From NCBI RefSeq assembly GCF_026420845.1, contig NZ_JAOWCB010000002.1, positions 1-64,000 of the forward strand: a stretch of DNA of 64,000 nt, read 5' to 3'. The position numbers and the translations under genes are program-made. The notes beneath the pieces are model-generated. The model had not been told where the DNA came from, searched no databases, and saw only the letters and a program-made list of their open reading frames with translations. Positions 1 to 9,515 of the stretch are shown here, piece by piece. Numbering within the stretch: position 1 is the stretch's first letter; every line of letters starts with the position of its first letter. Source of the DNA: Streptomyces sp. PR69. GTDB lineage: Bacteria; Actinomycetota; Actinomycetes; Streptomycetales; Streptomycetaceae.

Positions 1-1
1 T

Positions 2-256
2 CCGACCGTGCGCGGCAGGGGCCTGGCCGGCCACGACTTCCACGCGAAGCCGACAGGCGACCAGCTACGGCCGTTCCTCGACGGCTGGCACCCGCACCGG
101 CCGGAGAAGGAGAAGCCACCGGAGAAGGAAGAGTCCCAGGCGGAAGCCACGCCGGCCAAGCCAGCGCCGGATCCATGGCGCGGCTTCACCGACGAACGTC
201 TGGACCAAGGCTGGAGATATGGACCCCGAGGTCGCGCTCAATGGTGGAGGCGATGA
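2..256 (+). CDS. hypothetical protein, C-terminal part (cut by window edge)
   Basis: The frame is open to the left edge and ends at a stop at 254-256, so this is probably the C-terminal end of a longer protein. A GTG at 8 is the first internal start codon but need not be the real one. The visible 84 residues hold a charged, low-complexity Glu/Lys/Pro/Ala linker, then a short basic, Trp-rich tail (DPWRGFTDERLDQGWRYG). I do not recognise a family. It overlaps the end of the minus-strand gene at 186-1028 tail to tail. Given the recombinase nearby it may belong to the same integrated element, but this is inference. Confidence 0.35.
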   Translation, partial: PTVRGRGLAGHDFHAKPTGDQLRPFLDGWHPHRPEKEKPPEKEESQAEATPAKPAPDPWRGFTDERLDQGWRYGPRGRAQWWRR

Positions 257-1028
257 CGCCGTGCCCGCGGTCGCGTAGGGCCTTCACCGCCCGCTCGACC
301 AGTTGCCCGAGCCGGATGACCTCGGCACGCAGGGCGACCAGCTCGTCGTAGCGATCGGCCTTGTCCTGGCCGCACCACTCACGGACGGTCCGTAGGACGG
401 CCGCTTCCGCGTCCAGCTTGCGGTCGTCGCGGCGGCTGTAGGAGTACCAGGAGGACTGGGTGCGTTCCTCGTCGATGGCCTGCTGCTTGCGGTCCACCTC
501 CGGCAGGATGTCGTCGGCTAGGCGGCTGGCCACGTGGCGCGCGATGCGCTCGGTGACCGGCCACCCGACCAGGCACAGGCCGTCGCGGTTCTCGTAGACC
601 ATCGGATCGCCGCGCAGCTCCGCGGGATCCATCCCGACAACCCAGGCGCTCTCGTCGAGGCGGCCCATCTCCAGGATCCCGGCGTCCGCGACTCCGCGCC
701 GCAGGCGCAGCTTGCTCTTCGGGCGGACGAAGCCGAGGATCAGCCGCGCCGCCTCGAAGTCGGCACTCCCCCGTACGTCCCGCGACGCCTCGGCCAGCGC
801 CAACTCGCTCGCGTCGTCCGAACGAAACGCCTCGACCTCCTCCCACCGTGCCACAAGGGAACTCGGGTTGACCCACTCCTGCAGTCCGGCGTCGTCTCCT
901 TCGAGGAACCGCACATGGAGCCAACCGGACCTGCCGCGCTCGCCTGCCCGTACGACCTCGACCCGGCGGACCGCGCTCCCCAGCTCCTTCGGTCTCGCGC
1001 GGTACGCCCAGTGCTCACCAATCTCCAT
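186..1028 (-). CDS. hypothetical protein, 280 aa
   Basis: A complete frame starts at ATG 1028 (MEIGEHWAYRA). It has the GC-rich codon pattern of a real Streptomyces gene. The N-terminal 70 residues look like a small beta-rich module (EHWAYRARPK, GWLHVRFLEGDDAG, EWVNPSSLVARWEE). The middle is mixed. Residues about 185-265 are strongly helical, with a heptad-like ELVALRAEVIRLGQLVERAV segment that could form a coiled coil. There is no signal peptide, membrane segment or catalytic motif that I can identify. It lies just downstream of the truncated recombinase and reads the same way, which suggests cargo of the same integrated element. Function unknown. Confidence 0.6.
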   Translation of the reverse strand: MEIGEHWAYRARPKELGSAVRRVEVVRAGERGRSGWLHVRFLEGDDAGLQEWVNPSSLVARWEEVEAFRSDDASELALAEASRDVRGSADFEAARLILGFVRPKSKLRLRRGVADAGILEMGRLDESAWVVGMDPAELRGDPMVYENRDGLCLVGWPVTERIARHVASRLADDILPEVDRKQQAIDEERTQSSWYSYSRRDDRKLDAEAAVLRTVREWCGQDKADRYDELVALRAEVIRLGQLVERAVKALRDRGHGVIASTIERDLGVHISSLGPDVRR

Positions 1029-1135
1029 GTGCCTATTGAGCCAGGTCCGCCGACGCCTTCACCTGGCATTTGACAGATTCGCCAGAGCCCAGGGCTCGTC
1101 GCCGTTCCCGTTCGTGCGGTGCACGCCCGGCGTCA

Positions 1136-2346
1136 TCACACACCCGTCGGTGCCAGCCGGGCATCTAGCGCTGCTTCCCAGCGCTCTGTCAGGCCATCCA
1201 TGAGGCGCTGGCGCATGCCGGGGGTGACATGGGCGTAGCGGGCGGAGACGAAGCCGTCGATGTGGCCCATGCGTTCGTCCATGAGGACCTTCTCGGTGCC
1301 GAGGTCCTCCATCATGGTCCGGTGGGTGTGGCGAAGGCCGTGGGGCGTGAGGCCCTTGGCGATCGGGAGCCAGCAGGCGTCGGCCCGGTCGCTGGCACCG
1401 CGGCCTCTTGCCGGGATGCCGGGCCAGGGCTCGCCGAGCAACGGCACGGGCCAGGCTGGCTGTGGAGCCTTCTTCGGGTACCAGCCGGACACCGCCGGGG
1501 TGAACAGCCACGTGGCGAAACCGTTTCTTCGCCAGTGGGCCGCGTGCCCTGACACCACTCCGCCCCGCACGAACCCGAGGTCCGCGATGGCCTTCTCGAC
1601 CCGCACCCGCCTGGTCTCGGTGACACGGTCGGGGTGGTTGAGGACGTTGGACACCGTCCCCGTGGACACCCCGGCGAGGCGTGCGACGTCGACGAGCTTC
1701 GCGCCCTGGTGGCCGCCGGTCCGAGCCGTGCCCTGCCCTCGGAAGACGTACGTCTTGCCGTGGCAGGAGCACGGCGTCGGCTTCGTACGGGCGACGTGGT
1801 TGGCGACCAGGGCCGACAGCCAGTCCATCGAGTCGATGGTGCGATAGCTGTCGTCCTTGGGCAGGCACCGGATCAGTTCGCCCCTGTCGAGTTCGTACAG
1901 CTGCCATTCGACGCGGACCGATCCGGGCCGGGCGTACTCGGTCTCCAGGCCGACGATCTCGCCCCAGCGCATGCCGGTGTACCCCTTGAGGACCACGGCG
2001 CGGCCGGACAGCAGGGCGGCCCGCTCGGCGGTCAGCAGGATGCCGAGCGCATCGGTGACGACCTTCTCCGGGCCACGGTCCCGGGAGCGGCCGGCGCGCT
2101 TGCCGCGCCCCCGCCGCCTGGCTGCCGGGTTGGACGTGATCAGGCCCTCGTCGATCGCGTCCTCCAGGATCAAGTGGAGCGTCGAGCGCCAGGTCTTGAC
2201 GCTGGAGGCCGCGTACACGGCCTTCTCCTTCTTCTCCCAGACGTCGACGTCCGTCCGCAGGATACCGGCGAGTGCCTTGTCCTCGAACTCGGGGAGCAGG
2301 TGCTCCTCGATGTGCCGCTTGTAGTTCTGCATGGTCGACGCGGCTA
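1136..2346 (-). pseudogene. tyrosine recombinase (integrase) with internal LacI-type HTH, N-terminus lost
   Basis: Counting from the first Met (2332), the C-terminal catalytic domain is complete: Arg122 (TGMRWGE), His331-x-x-Arg334 (HGLRH), His357 (RMGH) and nucleophile Tyr366 (SARYAHVTPGM). The core-binding domain begins abruptly at MQNYKRHIEEHLLPEF. The frame stays open upstream of that Met right up to the IS end at 2347, and the missing N-terminal arm-binding region is not found beyond the IS. Residues 212-257 are a LacI-family helix-turn-helix (VDVARLAGVSTGTVSNVLNHP) inserted between catalytic boxes I and II. Family role: site-specific integration and excision of actinomycete mobile elements, commonly at tRNA genes. 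Loss of the N-terminus makes self-mobility of the island doubtful. A shortened product from ATG 2332 is possible but probably inactive. Confidence 0.85.
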
Positions 2347-3237
2347 GAGCCTGTCGTCAAAGTGATCTTGGATTGTGGACCATGGTGTGGTGATACGTCG
2401 CCATGAGCTGTCTGATGCCGAGTGGGATCTCATACGCCCGCTGCTGCCCCGGCCCGCGCTGGGGCGGCCGCGGCTGGACGACCGGATGGTTCTCAACGGG
2501 ATCGTGTGGAAGTTCCGCACCGGCGTCCCCTGGCGGGACGTGCCCAAGCAGTATGGGCCGTGGGCCACACTCCACACCCGCTTCCGCCGGTGGCGGCGGA
2601 CGGCACGTTCGACCGGATACTGTGAACCGTGCAGGCGCAGGCGGACGCTGCAGGCGACATCGACTGACGGTGTCGGTCGACTCCACGATCATCCGTGGCC
2701 ACCAGCACGCGGCAGGGGCCCGAAAAGAGGGCGCCACAGCCCGGCCCTCGGACGGTCCAGAGGCGGTCTGACCAGCAAAATCCACCTCGCTTGCGACGCG
2801 ATCGGCCGACCCCTCGCCTTCGTGCTGACCGGCGGCAACACAAACGACTGCACTCAGTTCACCGCCGTGATGGACGCCATCAAGGTGCCCCGCCTCGGAC
2901 CCGGCCGGCCACGGCTGCGGCCCGATCACGTCATCGCCGACAAGGGCTACAGCTCGAAGGCGATCCGCACCTGGCTCCGCCGGCGGGGCATCGCTCACAC
3001 CATCCCCGAGCGAGCCGACCAGGTCCGCAACCGAGCCCGCAAGGGCAGCCTCGGCGGCCGCCCTCCGGTCTTCGACAAGGAGGTCTACAAACACCGCAAC
3101 GTCGTCGAACGGTGCTTCAACCGCCTCAAGCAGTGGCGAGGCATCGCCACCCGCTACGACAAGACAGCAGAGTCCTACAAAGCAGCCATCACCCTCGCAT
3201 CAATCCTGATGTGGGCCTGACACTTTGACGATAACTC
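2347..3237 (+). mobile_element. IS5-like insertion sequence, degenerate copy
   Basis: The ends carry imperfect inverted repeats. The left end reads GAGCCTGTCGTCAAAGTG and the right end, reverse-complemented, reads GAGTTATCGTCAAAGTG, so the inner 11 bp match exactly. Both ends are flanked by CTA (2344-2346 and 3238-3240), consistent with a short target duplication at a YTAR-like site as in the IS427 group of IS5. The 891-bp length fits the group. The element abuts the truncated integrase on one side and lies 7 bp from the brxHI stop on the other. The single transposase gene inside is broken. Confidence 0.8.
2375..3220 (+). pseudogene. IS5 family transposase, frameshifted
   Basis: The N-terminal part (RRHELSDAEWDLIRPLLP, then WKFRTGVPWRDVP) and the C-terminal DDE half (SRGGLTSKIHLACD, VIADKGYSS, VVERCFNRLKQWRG) share one frame. 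The middle of the protein has moved to other frames. Around 2593 one base is missing, so AADGTFDRIL continues in another frame. That frame meets a TGA at 2623-2625 where a Gln codon would be expected. Near 2664 another base is missing before SVDSTIIRGHQHAAGARK, which holds the first catalytic Asp. A return to the original frame near the AAAAG at 2722-2726 may be the programmed frameshift used by this IS group. The other lesions make the gene inactive. The apparent 281-residue open frame is therefore a chance read-through. Confidence 0.8.
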
Positions 3238-3244
3238 CTAAGGC

Positions 3245-5368
3245 CTACACGCCCTTCGTGATGAAACGTACCGGCTCGGCGAGAATGGCAGCAGCGGAGT
3301 CCAGGTCGGCCAGCCGAGCGGACAGCGTTGCCTCAGCCAGCCTCGGCGGCAGCGCGTCACCGAATTTCAATCCCCGCACCGCCCGCTCGTCAACGGCGGG
3401 AAGGCAAAGCCGCTCCGGAGCGTCGCTCACGGCCTCCTTCCATGACACGGGGGTGAGGTCCTCCCGAAGCCGGATCCAGTGGTCGTTGATCCTCTGGGCG
3501 GGCACCGCGACGCTTTCCAGGGTCGCGGCCAGCGTCGCGTTTGCACGGTGGCCCGCCCAGGTCCACCAGCGCGCCTGCCCTGCTGTGTCGCGCACGACCA
3601 GAGTGCCTCCCGGATGGACCCTCTCTAGAAAGTGCTCACGTGCCTCCACCATTGCCGCGGTGGCGCGCCGGGTCAGGGTGACAGGAGGATCGGCGCCAAG
3701 CAGTACCTCACGCACGGCACGGGTAACTTCGAAGGATGCCCCCTGGCCGAACCCAGTGCCGCTCCACTTCGCCTTGCCGCCACCGTCGGCCGGCTCAACG
3801 AAGCAGCGCTTGCGCCGCCAGTCGATGTAGGTGACCTGCCAACTGCGGCCGGCAAGGAGAAGCCGACGGGGGCCGGCGACCTGCTCGGTGAGCAAGGCGG
3901 GGTCGGTACGGCCGATCTCGGTGCGGCCTTGGAGGACGGTGAACTGCGGTGGGGCGGTGAAGACGGCGGTGAGGTTCATGAAATGGCGGTGCCCGTATCG
4001 CCGTTCGGCTTCCGGGCCGATGAACAACAATCCGCCGTCCCGGTCGAGGTAACCCTCCTCGACGAGGTGCCGGACGATCGGTTCCGCCGACCCTCCGAAC
4101 GGCCCCAGGCCGTTCCACCACTCCTGCCACAGCCGGTCTCCGACGCGGTGTTCCTGAAGGCAGAGTGCCAGCAGTTGCTGGGCGACGATGTGCCGGGGAT
4201 CGGTCGGCGCGATCACGGGTTCCACCCAGCCTCGCGACCACTGGAGCAGGAGTCCGGCGGCACTCAGCAGACCGCCCTGGTCGAGTGTGAGGAAGAGGCA
4301 GTTGCGTGTCGTTCCAGGGCGGCGCCCGGTACGTCCCAGGCGCTGCAGGAACGAGGCGACGGAGGTGGGTGCGTCGATTTGAATGACACGGTCCAGGTCG
4401 CCCACGTCGATGCCTAGTTCGAGTGTGCTCGTGGAGATGATGACGCAGTCACGCGCTTCGGCAAACGCGGTCTCCGCGCGTCTGCGTTCGTCGAGGGAGA
4501 GGGAGGCGTGCGAGAGGAACGTGGTCACGCCCTTGGCCCGCAGCTTGGCGCCCAGTTCCTCGACCAGGCGCCGTGACTCGCAGAAGACGAGCCGCTTCTC
4601 GCCACGGTGGAGGACGCTGATGACGGTCGCCGCGTTGTCGAGCGAGCCGACGTAGTCGAGCTGAATGTCACCTGGTGGTAGGGGAGCCGACGTCGGCTGG
4701 GTCTCGGCCAGGTGGGGCGCGATCACGCGGCCCGGGCGCCGCCCTGCTCCCGATCCCTGGAGCCAGGTGAGCAGGGCTTCGGGGTTGCCGACGGTCGCGG
4801 AGAGGCCGACGCGCTGCAGGGAGCGGCCCACGACGCGCTGCAGGCGCTCCAGTACGGCGAGCAGGTGCCAGCCGCGGTCGTCGCCGGCGAAGGCGTGGAC
4901 CTCGTCGACGACCACGGCCCGCAGGCCGGAGAAGAAGGATGCGTGGTCAACGTTGACGCTGACCAGCATGGCTTCCAGCGACTCGGGGGTGGTGAGCAGC
5001 ACGTCGGGCCGGGAGGCGAGGATGCGCCGCCGGGCGCCGGCCGGGGTGTCGCCGTGCCACAGGGCCGCGGTCCGGCCGAGCCAGGCGGTGTAGGTCTCCA
5101 CGCGCGGCAGCAGGTTGTTCAGCAGCGCCTTGAGGGGGCACACGTACAGCACCGATGTGCCGGACCAGCCCTGGGCGTGCATCCGGGACAGCAGGGGGAA
5201 GCAGGCGGCTTCGGTCTTGCCGCCGGCCGTCGGGGCCAGGAGGAGGGCGTCGTCTCCTGCCGTCAGTGGCGCGACGGCGGCCTTCTGGAGCGGGCGCAGG
5301 TCCTTCCAGCCCAGGGTGTTGACGATGTGGTGGACCAGCGCCGGTTCCAGGCCGTCAGCGGCGGTCAC
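3245..5368 (-). CDS. brxHI: BREX type 2 helicase BrxHI
   Basis: This is a 707-residue superfamily 2 helicase resembling the Lhr/DEAD-box group. Visible motifs are the Q-like LRPLQKAAV (25-33), Walker A APTAGGKTEAA (45-55), TTPES (126-130), DEVH (155-158), LSAT (about 190) and, in the second RecA domain, the SFLQRLGRTGRRPGT segment containing motif VI. BrxHI is one of the two accessory genes that define type 2 BREX; its exact step in phage exclusion is not established. The start ATG at 5368 overlaps the end of brxD by 4 bp (ATGA), so the two should be translationally coupled. The stop lies only 7 bp from the degenerate IS, which has not damaged the gene. Confidence 0.9.
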   Translation of the reverse strand: MTAADGLEPALVHHIVNTLGWKDLRPLQKAAVAPLTAGDDALLLAPTAGGKTEAACFPLLSRMHAQGWSGTSVLYVCPLKALLNNLLPRVETYTAWLGRTAALWHGDTPAGARRRILASRPDVLLTTPESLEAMLVSVNVDHASFFSGLRAVVVDEVHAFAGDDRGWHLLAVLERLQRVVGRSLQRVGLSATVGNPEALLTWLQGSGAGRRPGRVIAPHLAETQPTSAPLPPGDIQLDYVGSLDNAATVISVLHRGEKRLVFCESRRLVEELGAKLRAKGVTTFLSHASLSLDERRRAETAFAEARDCVIISTSTLELGIDVGDLDRVIQIDAPTSVASFLQRLGRTGRRPGTTRNCLFLTLDQGGLLSAAGLLLQWSRGWVEPVIAPTDPRHIVAQQLLALCLQEHRVGDRLWQEWWNGLGPFGGSAEPIVRHLVEEGYLDRDGGLLFIGPEAERRYGHRHFMNLTAVFTAPPQFTVLQGRTEIGRTDPALLTEQVAGPRRLLLAGRSWQVTYIDWRRKRCFVEPADGGGKAKWSGTGFGQGASFEVTRAVREVLLGADPPVTLTRRATAAMVEAREHFLERVHPGGTLVVRDTAGQARWWTWAGHRANATLAATLESVAVPAQRINDHWIRLREDLTPVSWKEAVSDAPERLCLPAVDERAVRGLKFGDALPPRLAEATLSARLADLDSAAAILAEPVRFITKGV

Positions 5369-6696
5369 TGCAGGTCCAGCTCGATGTCGTCCGCCCGGTC
5401 GGCGGCGGCGTTACGTTCGGTGTCCGTCAACTCGCCGCCCGAGATGGTGAGCTGGTAGTGCTTGCGCGGGTCGAAGTCCTCGAACTCGTCGACACGGTCG
5501 AGGACGTCGGCGACGAGCTTGCGCAGGAAGACGCGGGGGGCGATGCCGACGTTGCCGCCCAGCCCTCCGGTGACGGCGGTGGCGAGTTCGCCGACGTAGG
5601 CGTCGTCGACCCGGGCGGTGACACGCTCGGGATGGCGGGCCACGCCCCGGTAGAGGTCCCGCGCTTTCCGGCCGAGTTCCCCCAGGCGCGGGAGGTCGAA
5701 GCCGGGCAAGCGGAGCTGGACGGCGCGGGGGGAGTCGAAGCGCGCATCTGTGGTGAAGTCAGTGGCGAGCCGCTGGGCCAGGGGCGGGAGCCGCTGGACG
5801 CCCTGCTGGCCGTCGTAGAACGCCGGGGTCCCGGTGATGACGAGGAAGAGGCCGGGGAAGCGGCCGGCGTCGATCTCGTCGAGGAGCTGGCGCAATGCGT
5901 TGAGGCCCTTCTCCCGGACATCGCCGCGGACGCGTTGCAGGGTCTCCGTCTCGTCGAGTACGAGGAGCAGCCCCGGGTGGCCGCAGTCGCGCAGCACGGT
6001 CAGCAGACCTTGGAGGAAGCCGAGCGCGGCGAAGTGGTCCAGGTCTCCACGCACTCCGGCGGCCCGGCGGGCGGAGGCGGCAACTGACTTCTGGCCGCCG
6101 AGCCAGGCGATCAGGGCTTCCGACGTCGCGCCGTCCCCGGCGGTGACGGCACGGCGGTAGCCGCGCAGGGCGGCGGCGAACGCGGGCGTGGTGCGGGCGA
6201 CGTCGGCGAGCCGGCGTTCCATCAGCGTGTCCACGGCGTCGGCGAGGGCTTCCTCGTCGTCCTCGTCGATCTCCGAGCCGTCGAGGACCTCCTCCTCGAG
6301 GGTGTAGAACCACGAGTCAACAACCGCGCGCAGCGCGCTGGGCTGGTGTGTGGCGGTGGCCAGGCGCTCGGTGAGCCGGCGGTAGACCGTCTCCAGCCGG
6401 TGCAGCGGTGTCTCAGTCTCGGAGATCTGCACTTCCGCGGTGGCGAGTCCGGCACGTTTGGCCCGCTCGGCCAGCCAGCGGGCGAAGAAGGTCTTGCCGG
6501 AGCCGTAGTCGCCGCGGACGGCGTGGAAGGCGGCACCGCCGCGGGTGACGGTGGCCAGATCGTCTTCCAGGGCGGCTGCGAACCGGTCCAGTCCGACCGC
6601 GAACAGGTCGAGGCCGGACTGCGGGACCGTGCCTCGCCGCAGGGCGTCGATGACCTCGCGGCGGCGGACCGCGCTCACGGAAGCGGGGTCGGTCAC
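5365..6696 (-). CDS. brxD: BREX type 2 ATP-binding protein BrxD
   Basis: A 443-residue AAA-type ATPase. Walker A is GDYGSGKTF (62-70) and Walker B is LLLVLDETETL (about 241-251). Residues 110-200 are mostly helical and acidic, and the C-terminal third contains a winged-helix-like segment. Its length and position between pglZ and brxHI match BrxD, the ATPase typical of type 2 BREX. It overlaps both neighbours by 4 bp (start 6696 against the pglZ stop, stop 5365 against the brxHI start), so pglZ-brxD-brxHI form one translationally coupled block. Its role as a remodeller or loader for the helicase is inference from the pairing. Confidence 0.9.
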   Translation of the reverse strand: MTDPASVSAVRRREVIDALRRGTVPQSGLDLFAVGLDRFAAALEDDLATVTRGGAAFHAVRGDYGSGKTFFARWLAERAKRAGLATAEVQISETETPLHRLETVYRRLTERLATATHQPSALRAVVDSWFYTLEEEVLDGSEIDEDDEEALADAVDTLMERRLADVARTTPAFAAALRGYRRAVTAGDGATSEALIAWLGGQKSVAASARRAAGVRGDLDHFAALGFLQGLLTVLRDCGHPGLLLVLDETETLQRVRGDVREKGLNALRQLLDEIDAGRFPGLFLVITGTPAFYDGQQGVQRLPPLAQRLATDFTTDARFDSPRAVQLRLPGFDLPRLGELGRKARDLYRGVARHPERVTARVDDAYVGELATAVTGGLGGNVGIAPRVFLRKLVADVLDRVDEFEDFDPRKHYQLTISGGELTDTERNAAADRADDIELDLQ

Positions 6697-9515
6697 GCCT
6701 TCTCCTCCTCCCGCTGTCCGTCTTCGGCCTCGTCCGTCTCCGGCACGCTCTCCTTCGGCAGGAACTGCTCGCGCAGGAGCGGCACGTCGAGCTTGACCGC
6801 GTGTCCGCCGTCGATGAACCCGAGGACGGGATACCCCTCGACGTTCAGCAGCCGCTGCACCGTGGCGACGAAGCCCTCGATGTTGCGGCGGACCCGCCCG
6901 GTCGCGGAGATCGCCGCGGCGAGAGCGGCCGGGGACATCGTCCCGCCCGCCGAGACGAGTGCGTCGATAACCGCGGCTACCACCTTCGCCTCGGGCGCTT
7001 TGCGGACGTACTCCTTCTGGGCCGCGTACACCTCGCTGCTCACCACCGTGCTGCCCAGCGACTCGGCCACTGGCGGTCCGGCTTCCGACCGGGCGGCCGG
7101 CGGCGCGTCGGTGGTCGGCGCGCTTTCGGAGGGTGCCGTGGGTCGGGCGGGCGAGGGCACCGCCGGCTGATCAGCGGGCACGTCGGCGGACTCCGGAACG
7201 TCACCGATGACCTGCGTCCGCCACCAGCTCGGCGTGGACAGCTCGCGCGGCAGCGGCACCCAGTCCCTCGGGGCTTCCTCACCGGCCGGCAGCAGGACGA
7301 GCACCGGGACGGTGACTTCGGCCAGGGAGGCTCCGCCGTGGTACCCGGCGCGCCGCCCGGTGTAGCGGATGTCCTCGCGCCACGGCAGGACCACTGCTCC
7401 CCCGCCCTCTCGCACCCTCGGGCCGTGGACGGCAATCTCCCCTTCCCCCACCACGTCCCCGGTGCGCCAGCGGGCGGACTCCGCGCCCTCTGCGGCGGCC
7501 GTCGGGCCGTCGGTGCGGCTGCCGCGCTCCAGGACGTGTCCGTGGTCGGCGACGAGGATGACCGGGCGGCCGTAGCTGCGGGCGGCGGCGAGCAGTTCCC
7601 GCAGGTGCGTGACGTCAGCCAGGGACCAGGTGGTGCCACGGCCGTGCCGGCCGTTGTCCAGTGCCTCGTCGATGGTGTTGAGGACCACGCCCACCACGGC
7701 GTCGGAGGCGAGGGCGGTCATGAGTTCGTGCGAGAGCGCGTGGCCCGCTTCGCCGCCGATGGCGGCCTTGTGGAAGAGGGCTGCCGCCTTGCGCCGCCGC
7801 TTCCAGAAGGCGGTGAAGCCGCTCGTCTCGGCCGACTGGCCGCCCTCGGCTGCCTCGCCCGCCAGCAGGGAGGCACGGCTGACGCGAGTGATCGAGGGCA
7901 GCATGGAGACGGCGGCGAGCCGTGCCGGGGTCTGGCCTGCCTCCGGGCGGGGCACGATCTCGCGCCAGCCGTCGCGTTCCGCCTCCTCGCCGAGCTGGAC
8001 GGCGACCGCGCTGCTCATGCCGTCGAGGACGAGGAGGAGCGGAGCGGCCTGGCCGGTCAGCGGGCGTACGACGGTGTCCAGCACGTTCTCGACGACGAGG
8101 CAGCCGTCGGGGTGCTGGGCGGTGGCGTGCGCTGCCCAGGCGGCGAGCCTCCGGGCGAACTCCTGATCGAGGCGCTGCCTGCGCTCACGTGCCTGCTCGT
8201 AGAGGGCTCGCAGGTCCCGGCCGGTCTCCACATCACCGTCGGGGTCGCCCGCCCACAGCACGGTGAGCGCTCGGTCCACCCAACCCCAGTCGGAGACGTG
8301 GGCCCGTACGGCGGCGGCCACGCCGGTGACGGCGGGCTCGGGGCCGTTGAGCCGGCGCGCCACTCGTACGGCCGTCTCGGCGGCCTGGACCTGGTCGGGG
8401 CGGAGGCCGGCCAGGGCGTGACCGAGCAGGTCGGCCAGCGCGGCCACACCAGCGGCCGGGGAACGGCGGGCTTCCGCGACGGTCCGGCGCAGTTGCGCGG
8501 TGAAGCTGGAGGGGAGGAAGCGGCTCGCGATGAGGCCGAGGGTGAGGCCCGCCCTGTCAGCCAGCTCGTCGGCCCGGGCCAGTACGGCGTCGACGCGCTG
8601 GCGGGCGTCCTGGCTGGTGCGGGCGTCGGCGATCCAGCGGGTGAGGATCCCCTCCACGGCGTCGGTGAACACGGCGAGTTCCGACCGCCGGGGCATGACC
8701 TGCCCGAACAGCCCGCCGAGGGCGAGCACGGTGTCGGGCTGGGCTGCCGGATCCCGCAGTGCGGCGCCGAGCAGTCCGAGGGGCAGGGCGTCGTGGCCGA
8801 GTCCGGCCTCGGCGAGGGACAGCAGGACGGGGACGGCCGGTCCGGCGACCTCCGCGAGCCACTTCTTCAGTTCGGCGCGCTCGGTGGCGCCCAGTTCGGC
8901 GAACCGCCGGGGTCCGGCGGGTGTGCGCGACCAGGCGAGCAGCGTGTCGGCGTCGAGGGTGACCTGCCCGTCTTCGCCGGAGGAGCCGTGCACCGCGCGC
9001 AGGCCGAGCCGTTCGGCGCTGAGGACGCGCAGGGCCGCGTCCCGGGTGAGTACTCCACCGACGCGCGGCCAGCCGCCTTCGGCCGGCTCCGCTTCGACCA
9101 GGGCTTCCAGGAGCCACCGTTCGCGGTACATGCGCGGGTCGAGGGCGGTGGCGCCGAAGCGCTGGAGGACGACCTCGGCGTTCTCGACGGTGAGGGTCTT
9201 GCGCCGTACGGCCCTGCCGCGCACGTCCCAGCCGAGCTGCTCGTCGTCGACGCCCGTCGTGACGACGAGCACGTCGGAGGAAGCGGCTGCGCTCCGGTGC
9301 TCGCGCAGGGCGGCGACCACGCCGAGGACGGAGGCTTCGTCCCGCACGTGGACGCGCCGCGCCTCGCCGTCCAGGGTGACGGTGAACCGGGGCGGGGCGC
9401 CGGACGCGTACTGGCCGTGGACGAGCACGAGGCTGCGCTCGCCCAGGTCCTTGGCGTTCGCGGCAAGCAGGGCCTCGACGGTACGACGGCCCACCCGGGG
9501 CAGGACCGGGGCCAT
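6693..9515 (-). CDS. pglZ: BREX type 2 phosphatase-like protein PglZ
   Basis: A 940-residue protein with an alkaline-phosphatase-superfamily core. The metal-site strand PLLLVLDGMSSAV lies near residues 485-500. A second metal-binding element, VILVADHGHVLERG, lies near 650 and retains the Asp-His pair. The N-terminal 450 residues are helical, and the C-terminal part (about 840-900) looks like a winged helix. PglZ is the hallmark shared by all BREX types; in Streptomyces coelicolor it is needed for phage growth limitation. The start ATG overlaps the pglY stop by one base (TGATG). An Ala/Pro/Thr-rich linker around residues 775-815 separates the catalytic and C-terminal parts. Assignment to type 2 rests on the neighbours and overall length. 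Confidence 0.92.
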   Translation of the reverse strand: MAPVLPRVGRRTVEALLAANAKDLGERSLVLVHGQYASGAPPRFTVTLDGEARRVHVRDEASVLGVVAALREHRSAAASSDVLVVTTGVDDEQLGWDVRGRAVRRKTLTVENAEVVLQRFGATALDPRMYRERWLLEALVEAEPAEGGWPRVGGVLTRDAALRVLSAERLGLRAVHGSSGEDGQVTLDADTLLAWSRTPAGPRRFAELGATERAELKKWLAEVAGPAVPVLLSLAEAGLGHDALPLGLLGAALRDPAAQPDTVLALGGLFGQVMPRRSELAVFTDAVEGILTRWIADARTSQDARQRVDAVLARADELADRAGLTLGLIASRFLPSSFTAQLRRTVAEARRSPAAGVAALADLLGHALAGLRPDQVQAAETAVRVARRLNGPEPAVTGVAAAVRAHVSDWGWVDRALTVLWAGDPDGDVETGRDLRALYEQARERRQRLDQEFARRLAAWAAHATAQHPDGCLVVENVLDTVVRPLTGQAAPLLLVLDGMSSAVAVQLGEEAERDGWREIVPRPEAGQTPARLAAVSMLPSITRVSRASLLAGEAAEGGQSAETSGFTAFWKRRRKAAALFHKAAIGGEAGHALSHELMTALASDAVVGVVLNTIDEALDNGRHGRGTTWSLADVTHLRELLAAARSYGRPVILVADHGHVLERGSRTDGPTAAAEGAESARWRTGDVVGEGEIAVHGPRVREGGGAVVLPWREDIRYTGRRAGYHGGASLAEVTVPVLVLLPAGEEAPRDWVPLPRELSTPSWWRTQVIGDVPESADVPADQPAVPSPARPTAPSESAPTTDAPPAARSEAGPPVAESLGSTVVSSEVYAAQKEYVRKAPEAKVVAAVIDALVSAGGTMSPAALAAAISATGRVRRNIEGFVATVQRLLNVEGYPVLGFIDGGHAVKLDVPLLREQFLPKESVPETDEAEDGQREEEKA

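Noticed and set aside
1059..2360. 433-codon minus-strand frame overlapping the integrase
   Set aside because: It is rich in Arg/Pro/Gly and has no family features; the alternative frame encodes the integrase with all catalytic residues.
2375..3220. Intact 281-residue transposase
   Set aside because: The middle portion in this frame does not match the family. The family residues, including the first catalytic Asp, appear in the other two frames with a stop between.
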